Shown here piece by piece: positions 26,596 to 35,021 of a stretch of DNA of 64,000 nt (within the stretch, counting starts at the first letter, position 1; each line of letters opens with the position of its first letter). The translations under genes were made by a program, and so were the position numbers. Under the pieces are notes generated by a model, which had not been told where the DNA came from, did not search any database, and saw only the letters and a list, made by a program, of their open reading frames with translations. The stretch covers positions 1-64,000 of the forward strand of contig JAJDAK010000031.1 of NCBI GenBank assembly GCA_029261895.1. Reading direction: 5' to 3'. The stretch is from Deltaproteobacteria bacterium (GTDB lineage: Bacteria; Myxococcota_A; UBA9160; SZUA-336).

Positions 26596-27354
26596 TCAGC
26601 GCTTCGAATCGGGTGTTTGAGATTCGTCTGTGATCTCGTGGCGGAACTTACCGTGCTTGAGAAAGTGGAGCGTCTGGTACTGCACGTCAGCACTATTCAT
26701 GATCCAGGTGTGATTCCGATGCAGCACCAAAAAGTCTGCCATTCCCTCCAACCTGGCTTCTTCGACCGCAACGATCCCGTCATCGGTCCCGGGAATCAGC
26801 CACGAAAGCGGTGAATAGCTCTGACTACCCGTGAGAATTCCCACGGGGTAATACGGCGGCGGCAGCGTTCGAGGCAACGCATTGGGATCGTTGCGAAGCT
26901 CACGCGCAAGCGGCCCCATCACAGCCCGAACCAACGCGTAGCTCGTCACCTCAGTTGCCAATTGACTGCCCTGGTTCGGGGGACTCAGAAAAACCGCTCG
27001 TCCCACCGGATAGTCGGGTCGCGCCGCCAAATAGCCACGCGTCATAATTCCCCCCGCCGAGTGCGTCACAAAGTGGACTCGATCAGCCGTTTCTCCCAGA
27101 GGATCTAATCGTGCTCCCAGATATTCGAGCAACTTCGCAGCAGGTTCATCGCGAGACGGATAGCCAACGTTATGCGTGATGTATCCCGCACCCTTTAGAA
27201 ACTCCGCCATCCGCTTCATCGCTCGAGGGCTACGCCCCAAGCCGTGAAGCAAAACCACGTGTTCTGCATCTTGCGCGTCAGACTCTGCTGGCAGCATGAC
27301 GCAAGCAAGTAGCACAGTGAAGAGTCGAAATGCATGCACGGTTCTTCGACTCAC
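26596..27354 (-). CDS. Exported lipase-like alpha/beta hydrolase
   Basis: This 252-residue protein begins with a signal peptide (FRLFTVLLACVMLPAESDAQ), so it is probably periplasmic. Hydrolase motifs are VVLLHGLGRSPRAMKRM, the nucleophile elbow HFVTHSAGGIMTRGYL, an Asp in IPGTDDGIV and the His in VLHRNHTWIMN. It looks like a lipase or esterase; the natural substrate is unknown. I chose GTG 27354, which overlaps the stop of crcB by four bases (GTGA); the ATG at 27384 would overlap it by 34. It is co-transcribed with crcB. Confidence 0.82.
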   Translation of the reverse strand: MSRRTVHAFRLFTVLLACVMLPAESDAQDAEHVVLLHGLGRSPRAMKRMAEFLKGAGYITHNVGYPSRDEPAAKLLEYLGARLDPLGETADRVHFVTHSAGGIMTRGYLAARPDYPVGRAVFLSPPNQGSQLATEVTSYALVRAVMGPLARELRNDPNALPRTLPPPYYPVGILTGSQSYSPLSWLIPGTDDGIVAVEEARLEGMADFLVLHRNHTWIMNSADVQYQTLHFLKHGKFRHEITDESQTPDSKR

Positions 27355-27740
27355 TGACGTTGAAACGCCGCTAAAAAACCACACCAGACCGCCACTAAAC
27401 CCAGAACAAGATGCAACGCGACATTCAGCGTCGCACGGCCGTACATTTGATCACTCAGCAGGGCAAAGGTCTCGTACGAAAAAGTCGAGTAGGTCGTGAA
27501 TCCCCCTAACAATCCGATCCCAAGAAAAAGCCGAATCTCCTGACCGGTCCCCGGCCGAGAGTCGATCGTGCCGATCAGCAATCCGATGGCGAAACAACCC
27601 AGCATATTCACCGTGAGGGTCCCCACTGGGAATGCTCTGCCCGCCAGACGCGTCACACCCTCGGTCGCCAAATAACGGAGAGACGTTCCGATGAAACCGC
27701 CCGCTCCGACCCAAAATGCGTTTACGACCCAAGCTTTCAA
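27351..27740 (-). CDS. crcB: Fluoride exporter CrcB/Fluc
   Basis: This 129-residue four-helix membrane protein forms a dimeric fluoride channel that lowers cytoplasmic fluoride. Family motifs are GGFIGTSLRYL at the start, LTVNMLGCFAIGLLIG, and LLGGFTTYSTFSYETFALL, which holds the sodium and fluoride pathway residues. The start is TTG 27740, preceded by GGGAG at a usual distance. I saw no fluoride riboswitch in the short upstream gap. The lipase gene follows with a four-base overlap. Confidence 0.93.
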   Translation of the reverse strand: MKAWVVNAFWVGAGGFIGTSLRYLATEGVTRLAGRAFPVGTLTVNMLGCFAIGLLIGTIDSRPGTGQEIRLFLGIGLLGGFTTYSTFSYETFALLSDQMYGRATLNVALHLVLGLVAVWCGFLAAFQRQ

Positions 27741-27818
27741 ACCCCACTCCCTGCACGGAGTGTAGCACCAGCGGCGCGACCGACGGTGTATAGTAGGGCA
27801 CGATCACTGGGAGGAATC

Positions 27819-28940
27819 ATGCCGAGGCAAGCCGCAGAGCCCTACCGCTTGTTTGGAATGGCGCAGTCTTACTTCACGCGCAAAATCCAGTCCTACTTTG
27901 AGTACAAGCAAATCCCCTACCGCTTTCGGCGCTTCGCAGCCGCGCATCCCGAGGCGCGCGCGGCAGGCTGGCCAGGGGGCGTGCCCGTGGTTCGAACACC
28001 CGCAGGCGAATACACCTGGGATACAACCTCGATCATTCTGCATCTCGAAACCCAACGACCTGAGCCTACCGTGCTTCCAACCGACCCACTCCAGCGTTTT
28101 CTTTGCTTCGTCATCGAAGATGTCGTCGACGAGTGGTTCTACCGTCCCGCGGTCGGATCCCGTTGGTTCTTTGACGAGAATCGTGATCACGGCTCCTGGG
28201 AACTCACCAAAGACATGACGGTGGAAACGCCGCTGCCCGCCAAGAACGTTCAAGCGCTCCTGACTGCGTACATGACCCAAAGCTGTGGGCCCTTCGGCGC
28301 AACCCGAGAGAACATCGACTCGTGGATCGATGAAGTCGTAAAACCTTGGTTTCGAGTCCTGAATGCGCATTTTTCCACATCGGAATTTCTCTTTGGTGCA
28401 CGGCCGTCGCTCGCCGATTTCGCAATCTTCGGTAGTAACGCAGCTCACTTCGTCAACGATCCCGTCTGTCGCGGGTGGGCGGATGAACTCGGACCCGAGG
28501 TCGTCAAACACACGCATCGCCTGCTTGAACCCGAAGAGATCGAGCACGGCGAATGGAGTCGCGCGCATTCAACGCCCGAAAGCCTGATTGCCATCCTGGC
28601 CGATATCGGAAGAATTTATCTGCCCTGGGTGACCGAAGCCACGCGCGATGGCCGTGCGCAGATTGAGTTCGCGAGTGGGAAGGGAATCACCGTCGAAGCT
28701 TCGCCGTTTCTCAAAGAGTCTCGAGGCGTACTTTTGGCGCGTTACATCGCGCTACGTAGCGACGCGTTGGATCAGGTTTTGGAACGAGCGGATATCCTGA
28801 AATACTTTGAACCCTACCTCGATCAGGCGCTGAGCATTCCCGATACCATGAACCTACCCCAACCCAAATTGAATCGACCTTTCGCGCCGCCCGAAAGTGC
28901 TGAAGATAATCTCCGTGACCAAGTACCCGGTGTGACCTAG
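27819..28940 (+). CDS. Glutathione S-transferase family protein, long form
   Basis: This 373-residue protein has an N-terminal thioredoxin-like GST domain (FGMAQSYFTRKIQSYFEYKQ, then GGVPVVRTPAGEYTWDTTSI) and a helical GST C-terminal domain (EFLFGARPSLADFAIFG). A C-terminal extension of about 110 residues goes beyond the usual 200-220. A Ser or Tyr in the first helix could activate the thiol. GGGAGGAATC directly before ATG 27819 sets the start. It probably conjugates or reduces electrophiles with glutathione; the substrate is not known. It converges on the DUF952-DUF427 gene after 8 bases. Confidence 0.82.
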   Translation: MPRQAAEPYRLFGMAQSYFTRKIQSYFEYKQIPYRFRRFAAAHPEARAAGWPGGVPVVRTPAGEYTWDTTSIILHLETQRPEPTVLPTDPLQRFLCFVIEDVVDEWFYRPAVGSRWFFDENRDHGSWELTKDMTVETPLPAKNVQALLTAYMTQSCGPFGATRENIDSWIDEVVKPWFRVLNAHFSTSEFLFGARPSLADFAIFGSNAAHFVNDPVCRGWADELGPEVVKHTHRLLEPEEIEHGEWSRAHSTPESLIAILADIGRIYLPWVTEATRDGRAQIEFASGKGITVEASPFLKESRGVLLARYIALRSDALDQVLERADILKYFEPYLDQALSIPDTMNLPQPKLNRPFAPPESAEDNLRDQVPGVT

Positions 28941-28948
28941 CGTAACCG

Positions 28949-29800
28949 CTACCAGGATTCCGATCCCGGCTCGCCTTTAAATGGACCCACGACCGTCGAC
29001 GTGATCCAGCCGCCGTAGTATTCACCGGGTTGTGGTGTTACGCGTTCATCGCCAACAAAACACGCATCGACTCGCTTCGCATTAAACGCAAAGTACCCGC
29101 GGATTTCTGCAAAGGCTTGGCTGGGTTTCGAATACGACCAGGCAGCCGCATCGACTTCGCGCTCACCCACGGCGATGGAGTAGTAGGTTGCGGTCCCCTT
29201 CCATTCGCAGAACGTTTGATGGGACGAGGGGTTCATGTACTCGACGTTCACGTCCGCAGCCGGAATGTAGTAGACCGGCGGACTGGCGGTCTCAATCACG
29301 CGAAACGCGTTCAACGATTCGGCGATCACAACATCGGCGAATTCGACCCGAATCGATTGTCCGACCGTTTCGAGTTCTGGCGGTCTCGGATAATCCCAGA
29401 CAGACTCCTGGCCGGGTTTCGGTGCAATGATCGCCGACGGCCGTTTGCGCATCACACGTTGCCAGAACACTTGAAACGTCTCGCTAAACAGACCGTCGGT
29501 ACCGGGTACCAGTTTTTCGAAATCGGTAATCGCATCGAGATTGAGCGGTCCATAAACATGCGGAAAAAGATCGCTACCACCTTCCAAGTTCTCTTGGACA
29601 ATTTCCGCTTGCACACGATCTGGATCGATCGCGAGCAGCACCAAGTCATCGCGTCCACGAAATCGTTCGGTCGCCACTTTCGAAATCTGGTCGAACTTAG
29701 AGCAATGAATGAAACCCTCTGAATCCAGTGTGTCCCCTCGGTAAGAACCGATTTCTTGCGCTTGCTGCCACTGGTCTCGTCGAGCGATGTGAAGAATCAT
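28949..29800 (-). CDS. DUF952-DUF427 fusion protein
   Basis: This 283-residue protein joins two families usually found apart. Residues 1-105 match DUF952 (MILHIARRDQWQQAQEIGSY, SEGFIHCSKFDQI, HVYGPLNLDAI). Residues about 130-280 match DUF427 (IRVEFADVVIAESLNAFRVI, PPVYYIPAADVN, TFCEWKGTATYYSI, YFAFNAKRVDACFVGDERV). Neither domain has a settled biochemical role. I chose ATG 29800, where the DUF952 pattern begins, over ATG 29827. It is divergent from the thioesterase gene. The junction is continuous, with no stop or frameshift. Confidence 0.85.
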   Translation of the reverse strand: MILHIARRDQWQQAQEIGSYRGDTLDSEGFIHCSKFDQISKVATERFRGRDDLVLLAIDPDRVQAEIVQENLEGGSDLFPHVYGPLNLDAITDFEKLVPGTDGLFSETFQVFWQRVMRKRPSAIIAPKPGQESVWDYPRPPELETVGQSIRVEFADVVIAESLNAFRVIETASPPVYYIPAADVNVEYMNPSSHQTFCEWKGTATYYSIAVGEREVDAAAWSYSKPSQAFAEIRGYFAFNAKRVDACFVGDERVTPQPGEYYGGWITSTVVGPFKGEPGSESW

Positions 29801-29840
29801 GCTGATGCGATAGCATAGGCGCCCCAACTCAAGGAACCAA

Positions 29841-30287
29841 ATGCAAATCGGCGAAAAAATCGTGATGGACTTCCCAGAGAACGTTTGTTTCGGCTGCAGC
29901 CCGACGAACGATCACGGGCTGAAGTTGGTGTTTACACGTACCGGTACGGGAAGTATGGAAACCGAATTTATCGCCGCGGACCACTTGGCCGGCATGGCGG
30001 GCGTCGTGCACGGCGGAATCCAGGCTGTCTTACTCGACGAAGTCATGGGCGTGACGACGCGCCTCAGCTCTGCGCGTGAGGACGAGCGACCCGCGGCAAC
30101 CACCGAACTGAATCTTCGCTATCGCAAACCGGTTCCGACGGGAAAGCCGATCATCGCCCGCGCCGAGATCCAGCGCGTCGAGGAGCGGAATATCTACCTC
30201 AAGGCTGAGATCGTCGACGAAAACGGCGAGGTCCTGACCGAAGCCGAGTCATGCTTTCGAATCCTAAAGAACTATCCAACTCTTTAG
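29841..30287 (+). CDS. PaaI-type hotdog thioesterase
   Basis: This 148-residue hotdog-fold protein probably hydrolyses acyl-CoA thioesters. Motifs are ENVCFGCSPTNDHGLKLVF and the active region MAGVVHGGIQAVLLDEVMG with a conserved Asp/Glu, followed by TTELNLRYRKPVPTGKPI. PaaI-like enzymes form tetramers. It could supply a housekeeping thioesterase, for example the DHNA-CoA step missing from the men operon, but that is speculation. It overlaps the convergent membrane gene by four bases. Confidence 0.85.
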   Translation: MQIGEKIVMDFPENVCFGCSPTNDHGLKLVFTRTGTGSMETEFIAADHLAGMAGVVHGGIQAVLLDEVMGVTTRLSSAREDERPAATTELNLRYRKPVPTGKPIIARAEIQRVEERNIYLKAEIVDENGEVLTEAESCFRILKNYPTL

Positions 30288-31342
30288 TCGAGCATCGTGT
30301 TAATGAGGCGCTCGACCATCGCGCCAGCGATCCACGAGCCCAACGGAATCGCGGTATACAACGCAAGCCGCGTAATCAACGGCAGGTTGAACGGCCAATC
30401 GTGGACAGACTCGATCAATCCCTTGTACGCCACAAGATCTGCCATCCCAGACAGCCGCTTACCGGCGCCATCGCTGGCACCGAATGCGTCACGCTCCCGT
30501 CGAATCATCTCGTTGCAACTCGCAAGTTCCTTCCGTTTTTCCAGACGGACCTTCGAGCGAATTCCGAGCGCCGGGAGCACGAGCCCGGCAAACGCGACCA
30601 CCACGCCGACGGCCAATCCAGCCACAAGAATTTCGAGCAAGCGCGGCGCCGCATCGTAGTCGGCGAACAATAGACTCGCGATCGACAGGATACCGACGGG
30701 CACGAGCCCAAGGCGCAGTCCTTGCCGCACGAAACTATCGCGCACTGAAAGGTCGAGCAGATCGATTTTCAAATCGTCGAGTGCCAACACTGAAAGCCGC
30801 CGCGCATCCTGTCGTACCGCATACACGAAGCCACCCACATGGAAGCCAAAGATCGGAATTTCCAGACGGTGAATCACAGCTTCGAGTGGAAGCTGAACCA
30901 GATTGAACGACATCACGAACCCTTCGCCCGCGGGAACAATGACCAAGAACAACAGCATGCCGGCGAAACCTGAGAGCCAGTATTTCAAGCGCGGATATCG
31001 ACCAAACTGAGCGCGCCGCTGCAAAAATTGCTCCTCGGATAAGCGAAGATCGGGACGCAGCTCGTCCACGCAAGTCAAAAATCCGCCCAAGCCGAAACCG
31101 ATCAGAGTCGGCGCAAATGCCATCATGAGCCCGAGCACAATCGCCACGCGAAAATCCTGGCGCCACAATTGCCCCTGAAGGCCGGGATCCAAAATAAGTT
31201 CCCAACGATCGAATACGGTTTCCAGCAGCAGAAAACCGCCTACGGTGATGGTCACCAAAGCCAGGCCAACCTGTAGCGGCGTCACAGCGAAACGATCGCC
31301 AGCGCGAAGGATCCATGGCCGGGCCAGTCCGGGTTCGGTCAT
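30284..31342 (-). CDS. Hypothetical multi-pass membrane protein
   Basis: This 352-residue protein has roughly six membrane segments, for example PLQVGLALVTITVGGFLLLE, VLGLMMAFAPTLIGFGLGGF, YWLSGFAGMLLFLVIVPAGE, LVPVGILSIASLLF, LEILVAGLAVGVVVAFAGLV and a C-terminal ITRLALYTAIPLGSWIAGAM. A cytoplasmic stretch near 250-310 is rich in Arg, Lys and Glu. I do not recognise the family, and there are no catalytic motifs. ATG 31342 is divergent from the GST gene at 31380, with 37 bases between them. Confidence 0.7.
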   Translation of the reverse strand: MTEPGLARPWILRAGDRFAVTPLQVGLALVTITVGGFLLLETVFDRWELILDPGLQGQLWRQDFRVAIVLGLMMAFAPTLIGFGLGGFLTCVDELRPDLRLSEEQFLQRRAQFGRYPRLKYWLSGFAGMLLFLVIVPAGEGFVMSFNLVQLPLEAVIHRLEIPIFGFHVGGFVYAVRQDARRLSVLALDDLKIDLLDLSVRDSFVRQGLRLGLVPVGILSIASLLFADYDAAPRLLEILVAGLAVGVVVAFAGLVLPALGIRSKVRLEKRKELASCNEMIRRERDAFGASDGAGKRLSGMADLVAYKGLIESVHDWPFNLPLITRLALYTAIPLGSWIAGAMVERLINTMLD

Positions 31343-31379
31343 AATGGGAGCTTACCGTGTTTTCAGACCAGGAGGCAGT

Positions 31380-32159
31380 GTGACGGAATATCTCGAAATC
31401 GAAGCAGCCATGACCCAGACGGGACTCCGTCTCGTACTCTCCGAGGGTATGCCAGGCCCCTGGGGCGAAGCGGCCAAAGGCATCTTTCACGCCAAAGGCA
31501 TTCCTTTCAAACGCGTGCGCCAGCAACCCGGCCTTGAAAACCCCGAACTGCTGGAATGGACCGGACATGCGAACGCGCCGATCGCGATCTATGACGAAGA
31601 AAAACCATGCACGGTATGGACAGAGATTCTTCAGCTGGCCGAACGCATCCAACCCGCGCCGGCATTGGTTCCAACGCGAGCGGATCAACGCGCGCTGATG
31701 TTTGGCCTCAGCCACGAACTCTGCGGTGAAATGGGTTTGGGTTGGTGTCGCCGTCTTGAACTCATCGACGAGACATTCAAGATGATGCCCGAAGGCTCAC
31801 CCGGCCGCGAAGTTCCAGAACGTTTGGCGGAGCGTTACGGCTATCAAGCGGACCGGGTAGAAACCGCGACCCGGCGCATATTGGAAATCGTGGATCTATT
31901 CGCGACCCAGATTCGTAGCCAGAAATCCCGCGGCAGCCGTTTTCTGGTCGGAGATCGCGTCAGCGCGGTCGATATCTATTGGGCCGCATTCGCGGGTTTG
32001 CTTCGGCCGCTGCCCGAGCCGCTCTGTGGGATCCCCGACTACCTAAGGCGCTTATACACCAGTAAGAGCCCCGAACTGATCAAACTCGCGGAGCCCGACC
32101 TGTTCGCGCACCGAGATTTTATCTATAACGAGTACATGGAGACCCCTCTCCGGCTCTAA
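31380..32159 (+). CDS. Glutathione S-transferase family protein
   Basis: This 259-residue GST has an N-terminal thioredoxin-like domain (LVLSEGMPGPWGEAAKGIFH, then ANAPIAIYDEEKPCTVWTEI) and a C-terminal helical domain (RGSRFLVGDRVSAVDIYWAA). GGAGG five bases before GTG 31380 sets the start; the frame is open upstream to 31245 inside the divergent gene. The substrate is unknown. A rhodanese-like gene follows after ten bases, so they probably share a transcript. Confidence 0.8.
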   Translation: MTEYLEIEAAMTQTGLRLVLSEGMPGPWGEAAKGIFHAKGIPFKRVRQQPGLENPELLEWTGHANAPIAIYDEEKPCTVWTEILQLAERIQPAPALVPTRADQRALMFGLSHELCGEMGLGWCRRLELIDETFKMMPEGSPGREVPERLAERYGYQADRVETATRRILEIVDLFATQIRSQKSRGSRFLVGDRVSAVDIYWAAFAGLLRPLPEPLCGIPDYLRRLYTSKSPELIKLAEPDLFAHRDFIYNEYMETPLRL

Positions 32160-32169
32160 GGAGGCCCCA

Positions 32170-32580
32170 ATGACCCGTGTTTCATGTGCAATGACCAATC
32201 TATTTCTCGCGGTCCTACTTCTTGGTGTTTATGCCTGCAATAACGCCCCAGCCGATGGACCCGCGGTGGTGACGGTGACTGAGGCCGCGACACTGCTCGC
32301 AAGTGGCGCGATCGCCTGTGATGCCAACAACGACGACGTTCGCGGCGAGTTCGGTGTGATTCCAGGCGCGATTCGTCTGAGCAGCTACACCGAGTACGCC
32401 ACTTCCGAGCTACCCACCGACAAGACCACCCAGTTAATCTTCTACTGCTCGAATGAGCTGTGTTCGGCCGGATCCAAAGCCGCGCTCAAAGCATCCAACG
32501 ACGGATACGACAGCGTTTTCGTACTCGCAGCGGGAATCAAGGGTTGGGTTGAAGGCAAGCAGCCGACCGACGAATCCTAA
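32170..32580 (+). CDS. Rhodanese-domain lipoprotein
   Basis: This 136-residue protein starts with a lipoprotein signal (FLAVLLLGVYAC), with Cys in a lipobox-like position, so it is probably anchored in the envelope. The rest is a rhodanese domain: FGVIPGAIRLSS, the active-site loop FYCSNELCSAG with Cys as the sulfur acceptor, and VFVLAAGIKGWVEGKQP. Rhodanese domains carry persulfide sulfur or bind anions. An AAGGAGG site just before ATG 32170 sets the start. Confidence 0.82.
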   Translation: MTRVSCAMTNLFLAVLLLGVYACNNAPADGPAVVTVTEAATLLASGAIACDANNDDVRGEFGVIPGAIRLSSYTEYATSELPTDKTTQLIFYCSNELCSAGSKAALKASNDGYDSVFVLAAGIKGWVEGKQPTDES

Positions 32581-32581
32581 A

Positions 32582-33277
32582 TTGAGCGTGCCGCTCCGTT
32601 CGCTGTTGCTGCTCGGTACGCTGCTTCCGGCGCTGACGTTCGCGGTAGAAGAAACGCGTGTCAATCGTGTCAACTTCCAGGTGGAAAGCTCCACGGAAGT
32701 TGAAAACGATTGGGCGACCGCGGTTATTGCTACCACCGACGAGGATCCAGACCCAGGCAAGCTTGCAGACCGGATCAATCGCCGGATGAAACAAGCGTTG
32801 GATCTCGCTAAGACGTTTGACGCAGTCAAAGCAAAGACCGGCGGCTACAACACGTCGCCGGTCTACGACAAACTCCGTGTGATGCGTTGGCGCGCGAGCC
32901 AACAGTTGATTCTCGAAAGCGCGGATCCGGATGCAATTGCAAAACTGATCGGAAAACTGCAGTCCGACCTACAGCTCCAATCGATTCAGTTTTCGATTTC
33001 GCCTGAGCGCCGACGTGAAGTCGAAGACGAATTGATCGATCAAGCGCTGGAACGTTTCCGCGCACGGGCGGATCGCGTAAGCAAATCCTGGCAGGCCTCG
33101 GGTTACGAACTGATCGACCATTCGATCCAAACCTCGGGTGGGCAGGCTCGACCCTTCTATCGGGAGAGCCGGCGCCTTGATTCAATGTCCAAAGCTTCGA
33201 TCGCGGCACCCGCACTCGAGGGCGGCACCAGCCGCGTTCAGGTGACCGTGCACGGGCAAATCGAACTTAAACGTTGA
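32582..33277 (+). CDS. SIMPL (DUF541) domain periplasmic protein
   Basis: This protein of about 231 residues has a signal peptide (LRSLLLLGTLLPALTFAVEE) and then a SIMPL/DUF541 domain. Features are the opening strand VNFQVESSTEVENDWATAVI, RINRRMKQALDLAK, and the closing RVQVTVHGQIELKR. Members of the family form periplasmic or outer-membrane oligomers of poorly known function. The start is uncertain: TTG 32582 follows the previous stop at once, and GTG 32588 is also possible. It probably shares the operon with the GST and rhodanese genes. Confidence 0.78.
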   Translation: MSVPLRSLLLLGTLLPALTFAVEETRVNRVNFQVESSTEVENDWATAVIATTDEDPDPGKLADRINRRMKQALDLAKTFDAVKAKTGGYNTSPVYDKLRVMRWRASQQLILESADPDAIAKLIGKLQSDLQLQSIQFSISPERRREVEDELIDQALERFRARADRVSKSWQASGYELIDHSIQTSGGQARPFYRESRRLDSMSKASIAAPALEGGTSRVQVTVHGQIELKR

Positions 33278-33314
33278 ACCTTTCGTCGACCCTGCCCGTA
33301 GAAATGGGCGAACC

Positions 33315-33635
33315 ATGCCTAAGCGAATCCTGATTCATACGTATAAGGTCGCGAGACGCATCGTGGTCGCCATGATCGGCGGCACCGTCCTCCTCATGGG
33401 TGTGGCGATGATTGTATTGCCTGGCCCAGCGATCGTGGTGATTCCGGCAGGTCTCGCCATCCTCGGCTTGGAATTCGCCTGGGCGCGGCGCTGGTTGCGT
33501 GAGGTCAAATCCCGCGCCCAATCGGTGATCGATCGGTGGCAGAATGGTTCGGCGAAGCCAGCACCAAACGCTGATGCCAAGGAGACCATGGGTGGGTTAC
33601 ACGATCGAAGAAATCCGCGACCGTTTAGAAATTGA
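33315..33635 (+). CDS. PGPGW-type small membrane protein
   Basis: This 106-residue protein has one or two membrane segments carrying GGTVLLMGVAMIVLPGPA and VVIPAGLAILGLEFAWARRW. The PGP-A motif followed by an E-F-A-W-A-R block matches the putative transmembrane family PF09656. Function is unknown. The C-terminal tail is polar. Its last 44 bases overlap the next gene in another frame. Confidence 0.75.
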   Translation: MPKRILIHTYKVARRIVVAMIGGTVLLMGVAMIVLPGPAIVVIPAGLAILGLEFAWARRWLREVKSRAQSVIDRWQNGSAKPAPNADAKETMGGLHDRRNPRPFRN

Positions 33636-34047
33636 TGACCTGCTAACCCGGTATGCGACCGCAGTCGACACACAGAACTGGTCGCTCTACGACAGCTGCT
33701 TCACCCCCGACGCATTCATCGACTACACCTCAGCGGGCGGCGTCAAAGGTGACCTCAAAGAAGTCAGCGCTTGGCTTTCCAAGACGATGAAGATCTTTCC
33801 GATGACCCAGCACGTGGTTTCCAATCGCGACATTCAACTCAACGGAGACGAAGCCAGCGGTCGTTCGGTTTTCTATAACCCAATGGGACTTCCGGATCCC
33901 GACGGTGGCCTCAAACTCTTTATCGATGGCGGCTACTACAACGATAAGTTCGTGCGCACCTCCGAAGGATGGAAGATCGCCGAACGCATCGAAGAGTCGA
34001 GCTACTCGACGCGCCTCCACCCCATCTTGCCACCGATGCGCGCTTAA
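33592..34047 (+). CDS. SnoaL/NTF2-like protein
   Basis: This 151-residue protein has the NTF2-like cone fold of small enzymes and ligand binders. Features are a first helix EEIRDRLEIDDLLTRYATAV, then DTQNWSLYDSCFTPDAFIDY, TQHVVSNRDIQLNGDEASG and the last strand GWKIAERIEESSY. AGGAG seven bases before GTG 33592 fixes the start. Members of this SnoaL_4-like group often occur beside steroid or aromatic degradation genes. It converges on the peroxidase gene with a four-base overlap. Confidence 0.82.
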   Translation: MGYTIEEIRDRLEIDDLLTRYATAVDTQNWSLYDSCFTPDAFIDYTSAGGVKGDLKEVSAWLSKTMKIFPMTQHVVSNRDIQLNGDEASGRSVFYNPMGLPDPDGGLKLFIDGGYYNDKFVRTSEGWKIAERIEESSYSTRLHPILPPMRA

Positions 34048-34532
34048 CCGAGCGTCTTATCAATCAACGCCGTAAGCTCATCCGCTTCAGGTTCGGTCTG
34101 CGGCGGGAAACGGCCCACAACTTCGCCCTGTTGATTCACCACGAACTTCGAAAAATTCCACGCGATATCACCAGAACCATCAGGCTGCGACTCGGCCGAC
34201 GTGAGAAATCCGTAGAGCGGATGTTGCCCTGCCCCGTTGACTTCGATTTTTGAAAACATCGGAAAGCTTACACCGTAGTTCGTCGTACAAAACTCGTTCA
34301 CTTCCGAATCACTACCCGGTTCCTGCCCACCGAATTGATTGCAGGGAAATCCCAGGACTTCGAAATCCTGACTCTGGTATTTCTCGAAGACCTGCTGCAG
34401 TCCTTCGTAATGCGGCGTCAAACCACATTTCGACGCAACATTCACCACGAGCAAAACCTTGCCCGCGTAGTCGGCCAAGGGTTGATCTTTACCGTCGATC
34501 GTTTTCATCGTGAAGTCATGCAGACTGGCCAT
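34044..34532 (-). CDS. Glutathione peroxidase family protein
   Basis: This 162-residue thiol peroxidase reduces hydroperoxides using glutathione or thioredoxin. It carries the catalytic Cys in ASKCGLTPHYEGLQ (Cys replaces selenocysteine), the Gln in GFPCNQFGGQEPGS, and the Trp and Asn in DIAWNFSKFVVNQQG. A possible resolving Cys lies in EFCTTNYGV. ATG 34532 begins with MASLHDFTMKTIDG, typical of the family. The SnoaL gene at 34541 lies 8 bases upstream on the same strand. Confidence 0.93.
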   Translation of the reverse strand: MASLHDFTMKTIDGKDQPLADYAGKVLLVVNVASKCGLTPHYEGLQQVFEKYQSQDFEVLGFPCNQFGGQEPGSDSEVNEFCTTNYGVSFPMFSKIEVNGAGQHPLYGFLTSAESQPDGSGDIAWNFSKFVVNQQGEVVGRFPPQTEPEADELTALIDKTLG

Positions 34533-34540
34533 TCTTTCTC

Positions 34541-34981
34541 CTAAGTCTTGGGAATTTGAATCAAGAGGTGACGACTCAGGTCACCATAAAGCTCTGGAAT
34601 CATATGACGCTCAACAAAGCACCACGTTCCGTGCAATCGCTTGAAGCGATCGCGGTAACGACCCGAGATAATCGGCTGCAGCGGAAAATCGGGCAAACTT
34701 TGAAACACCGTGAAGTACGATCGCACTTCCGCTGCGTTCTCTTCGATCTCGAAGATGAGGTTGCTCGTCACGTGTTTGGTTTTCGGCGTCCCGTCTTCGT
34801 AGCGCCGTGTGGTCGATTCATACAGACGCTGCACCGCATCCGATCCGCGCGCACCTTCGACCCTACCCGGTCCATAAATCGTACCCCGGTCAAATAGCTC
34901 GGCCACGCCTTTGAAATCGCCGGCGTCGATACGCTCCGCGTAGATGAGAATCAGACGCTCGATTTCTTCACGACCCTGCAT
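34541..34981 (-). CDS. SnoaL-like domain protein
   Basis: This 146-residue NTF2-fold protein has the opening helix EEIERLILIYAERIDAGDFK, then VAELFDRGTIYGPGR, KTKHVTSNLIFEIEE and a final GTWCFVERHMIPELYGDLS. Ring-hydroxylating dioxygenase beta subunits and SnoaL cyclases share the fold, but the function here is not known. I chose ATG 34981 (MQGREEIERL); the frame is open to 35191 across the divergent promoter and the next gene. The glutathione peroxidase gene lies just downstream. Confidence 0.8.
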   Translation of the reverse strand: MQGREEIERLILIYAERIDAGDFKGVAELFDRGTIYGPGRVEGARGSDAVQRLYESTTRRYEDGTPKTKHVTSNLIFEIEENAAEVRSYFTVFQSLPDFPLQPIISGRYRDRFKRLHGTWCFVERHMIPELYGDLSRHLLIQIPKT

Positions 34982-35021
34982 CCCCCCATTCTGGACTGGA
35001 ACCGCGTTATGATCGAGCCCC

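Noticed and set aside
30735..31715. 326-residue minus-strand ORF
   Set aside because: It runs in a shifted frame through the membrane protein gene and the GST gene; composition is Arg/Ser-rich, typical of a shadow frame.
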